Source: an uncultured Clostridia bacterium
Lineage (GTDB): Bacteria > Bacillota > Clostridia > TANB77 > CAG-508
DNA: 15,225 nucleotides
Direction of reading: 5' to 3'
Assembly (NCBI GenBank): GCA_944390615.1
Contig: CALXRJ010000037.1
Location: forward strand, 1-15,225
The position numbers and the translations under genes are program-made. A model generated the notes under the pieces. The model saw only the letters and a list, made by a program, of their open reading frames with translations. It made no database searches and was not told the origin of the DNA. Shown here piece by piece: positions 14,493 to 15,225 of the stretch (position 1 is its first letter; each line of letters starts with the position of its first letter).

Positions 14493-15225
14493 CTACTCTC
14501 TTTCCCCATCTTTTGCTTCTTGGGCATCTTGTCTTATTTCATACATCATTTTTGCTTCTTGGTATGTTAAAAGAGTAGCTTGGCTGTTTTTCTCTTGTAG
14601 TAATTGATTGACTGATAAAAAAACAGCTTCTTGTATGTATTTTTGCGAAAGTACCCAATATTTTTTAAAAGCTTCTGTTATATCAAATTCATCATCATTT
14701 TTATCGGTTTCTTTTGGCTTAGTTGTATCTTCTTGGCTAATTAATTGTTTTATATAGCCTTGTTCAAGAATTTCGATTAGTTTTGTATAGATTTCCATTT
14801 CAGAAAATCCTTCTTCTAACCAATTCTCGGCTAAATTGGTTAGAAATTTTTCGTATATTGCAACTCGAATATCGCCTTCCCATTCCACCTCATTTTCCTT
14901 GGATGCTTTATAGACATCCATCAGGTCAATTAATGTGTCTGGTTCATCGATTCCTGCCTCTTCCATTTTAGCAATTATTTCTTTGGTATTATGTTCTGCT
15001 AAATAATAAATATCAATTTCTTCTAATGCGATATCATATAAACTTACAAGGTCTTGTAATTCTTTATAGCGGTATGAAATATCTGCTTCTTCTTCTCCAG
15101 TTGTTTCAAATCTTATATATTCTGTTATTCCTTCTTCTAATGCTTCTCCTATATTGTTGATATTTTTATTTTCATCTAAAATTAAAGAATAAGTGGATTT
15201 TCGAATGTTTTTTCCTTCTATTTCT
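14493..15225 (-). CDS. Unrecognised protein, C-terminal 243 aa (5' end outside window)
   Basis: The frame runs open from the window edge (first full codon at 15222-15224) to TAG at 14493-14495, so the ATG at 14966 is merely an internal Met. The visible part is strongly acidic and helical with no membrane helix. Near its beginning is IGEALEEGITEYI, which resembles the third-ligand motif of gluzincin metallopeptidases (as in WLNEGFAEY of M1 enzymes), where the first Glu after Leu/Asn binds zinc. An HExxH motif would then lie outside the window. The remainder (EKFLTNLAENWLEEGFSEMEIY..., ...TYQEAKMMYEIRQDAQEAKDG) gives no family I recognise. It ends 42 nt before the Alg13-like gene. A metallopeptidase identity is a guess from one motif. 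Confidence 0.7.
   Translation of the reverse strand, partial: EIEGKNIRKSTYSLILDENKNINNIGEALEEGITEYIRFETTGEEEADISYRYKELQDLVSLYDIALEEIDIYYLAEHNTKEIIAKMEEAGIDEPDTLIDLMDVYKASKENEVEWEGDIRVAIYEKFLTNLAENWLEEGFSEMEIYTKLIEILEQGYIKQLISQEDTTKPKETDKNDDEFDITEAFKKYWVLSQKYIQEAVFLSVNQLLQEKNSQATLLTYQEAKMMYEIRQDAQEAKDGERE

Overview
The window reads as chromosomal DNA of a low-GC, anaerobe-type Bacillota, most likely a Clostridia-like gut lineage. The pointers are a very AT-rich sequence, strong AGGAGG-type ribosome sites, proteins resembling clostridial ones (a proofreading-dead type PolA, QueH, an SPCA/SERCA-like Ca2+ ATPase) and tiny Cys/Gly-rich peptides. The assignment rests on composition and protein character only; there is no 16S gene. 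No phage, CRISPR array, transposase or integrase is present, and no gene-free stretch exceeds about 150 bases.

Layout. The left edge (1-486, + strand) carries two tiny Cys-rich one-helix membrane peptides (the first cut by the window edge), a nearly perfect 30-bp inverted repeat (286-349), and a tRNA-Trp(CCA) with its own consensus promoter. Everything else is on the - strand. Read right to left in transcription order: the C-terminal part of an unrecognised protein (perhaps a metallopeptidase), an Alg13/PssE-like glycosyltransferase subunit, ruvB, queH, a GtrII-like membrane glycosyltransferase, a YbaK-family aminoacyl-tRNA deacylase, then (after an internal promoter at 10328-10356) two GT-C membrane glycosyltransferases, polA, a membrane-anchored lytic transglycosylase and a DUF4116 repeat protein. 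This run ends at a rho-independent terminator (3207-3242). Beyond it lies a Ca2+-type P-type ATPase gene split by a 1-nt frameshift, whose stop codon falls inside the antisense strand of the tRNA.

Functional picture. Two themes are interleaved in one gene string: information processing (RuvB branch migration, QueH queuosine synthesis, YbaK-type tRNA proofreading, PolA repair synthesis) and cell-surface carbohydrate work (Alg13-like subunit, GtrII-like protein, two GT-C enzymes, lytic transglycosylase). Tight spacing suggests co-transcription, but no common pathway is evident.

The most notable points are sequence lesions. The ATPase has one extra A/T in a 4-nt run. The second GT-C gene has a TAA after which the same frame stays open for 36 codons up to 4 nt before polA. 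The transglycosylase frame has a good upstream start that is interrupted by TGA after 15 codons. These are either real gene decay or assembly errors; reads or close relatives would decide. I found no convincing new multi-gene system. The least explained items are the Cys-rich peptide pair, the long inverted repeat and the regular 25-residue repeat protein.
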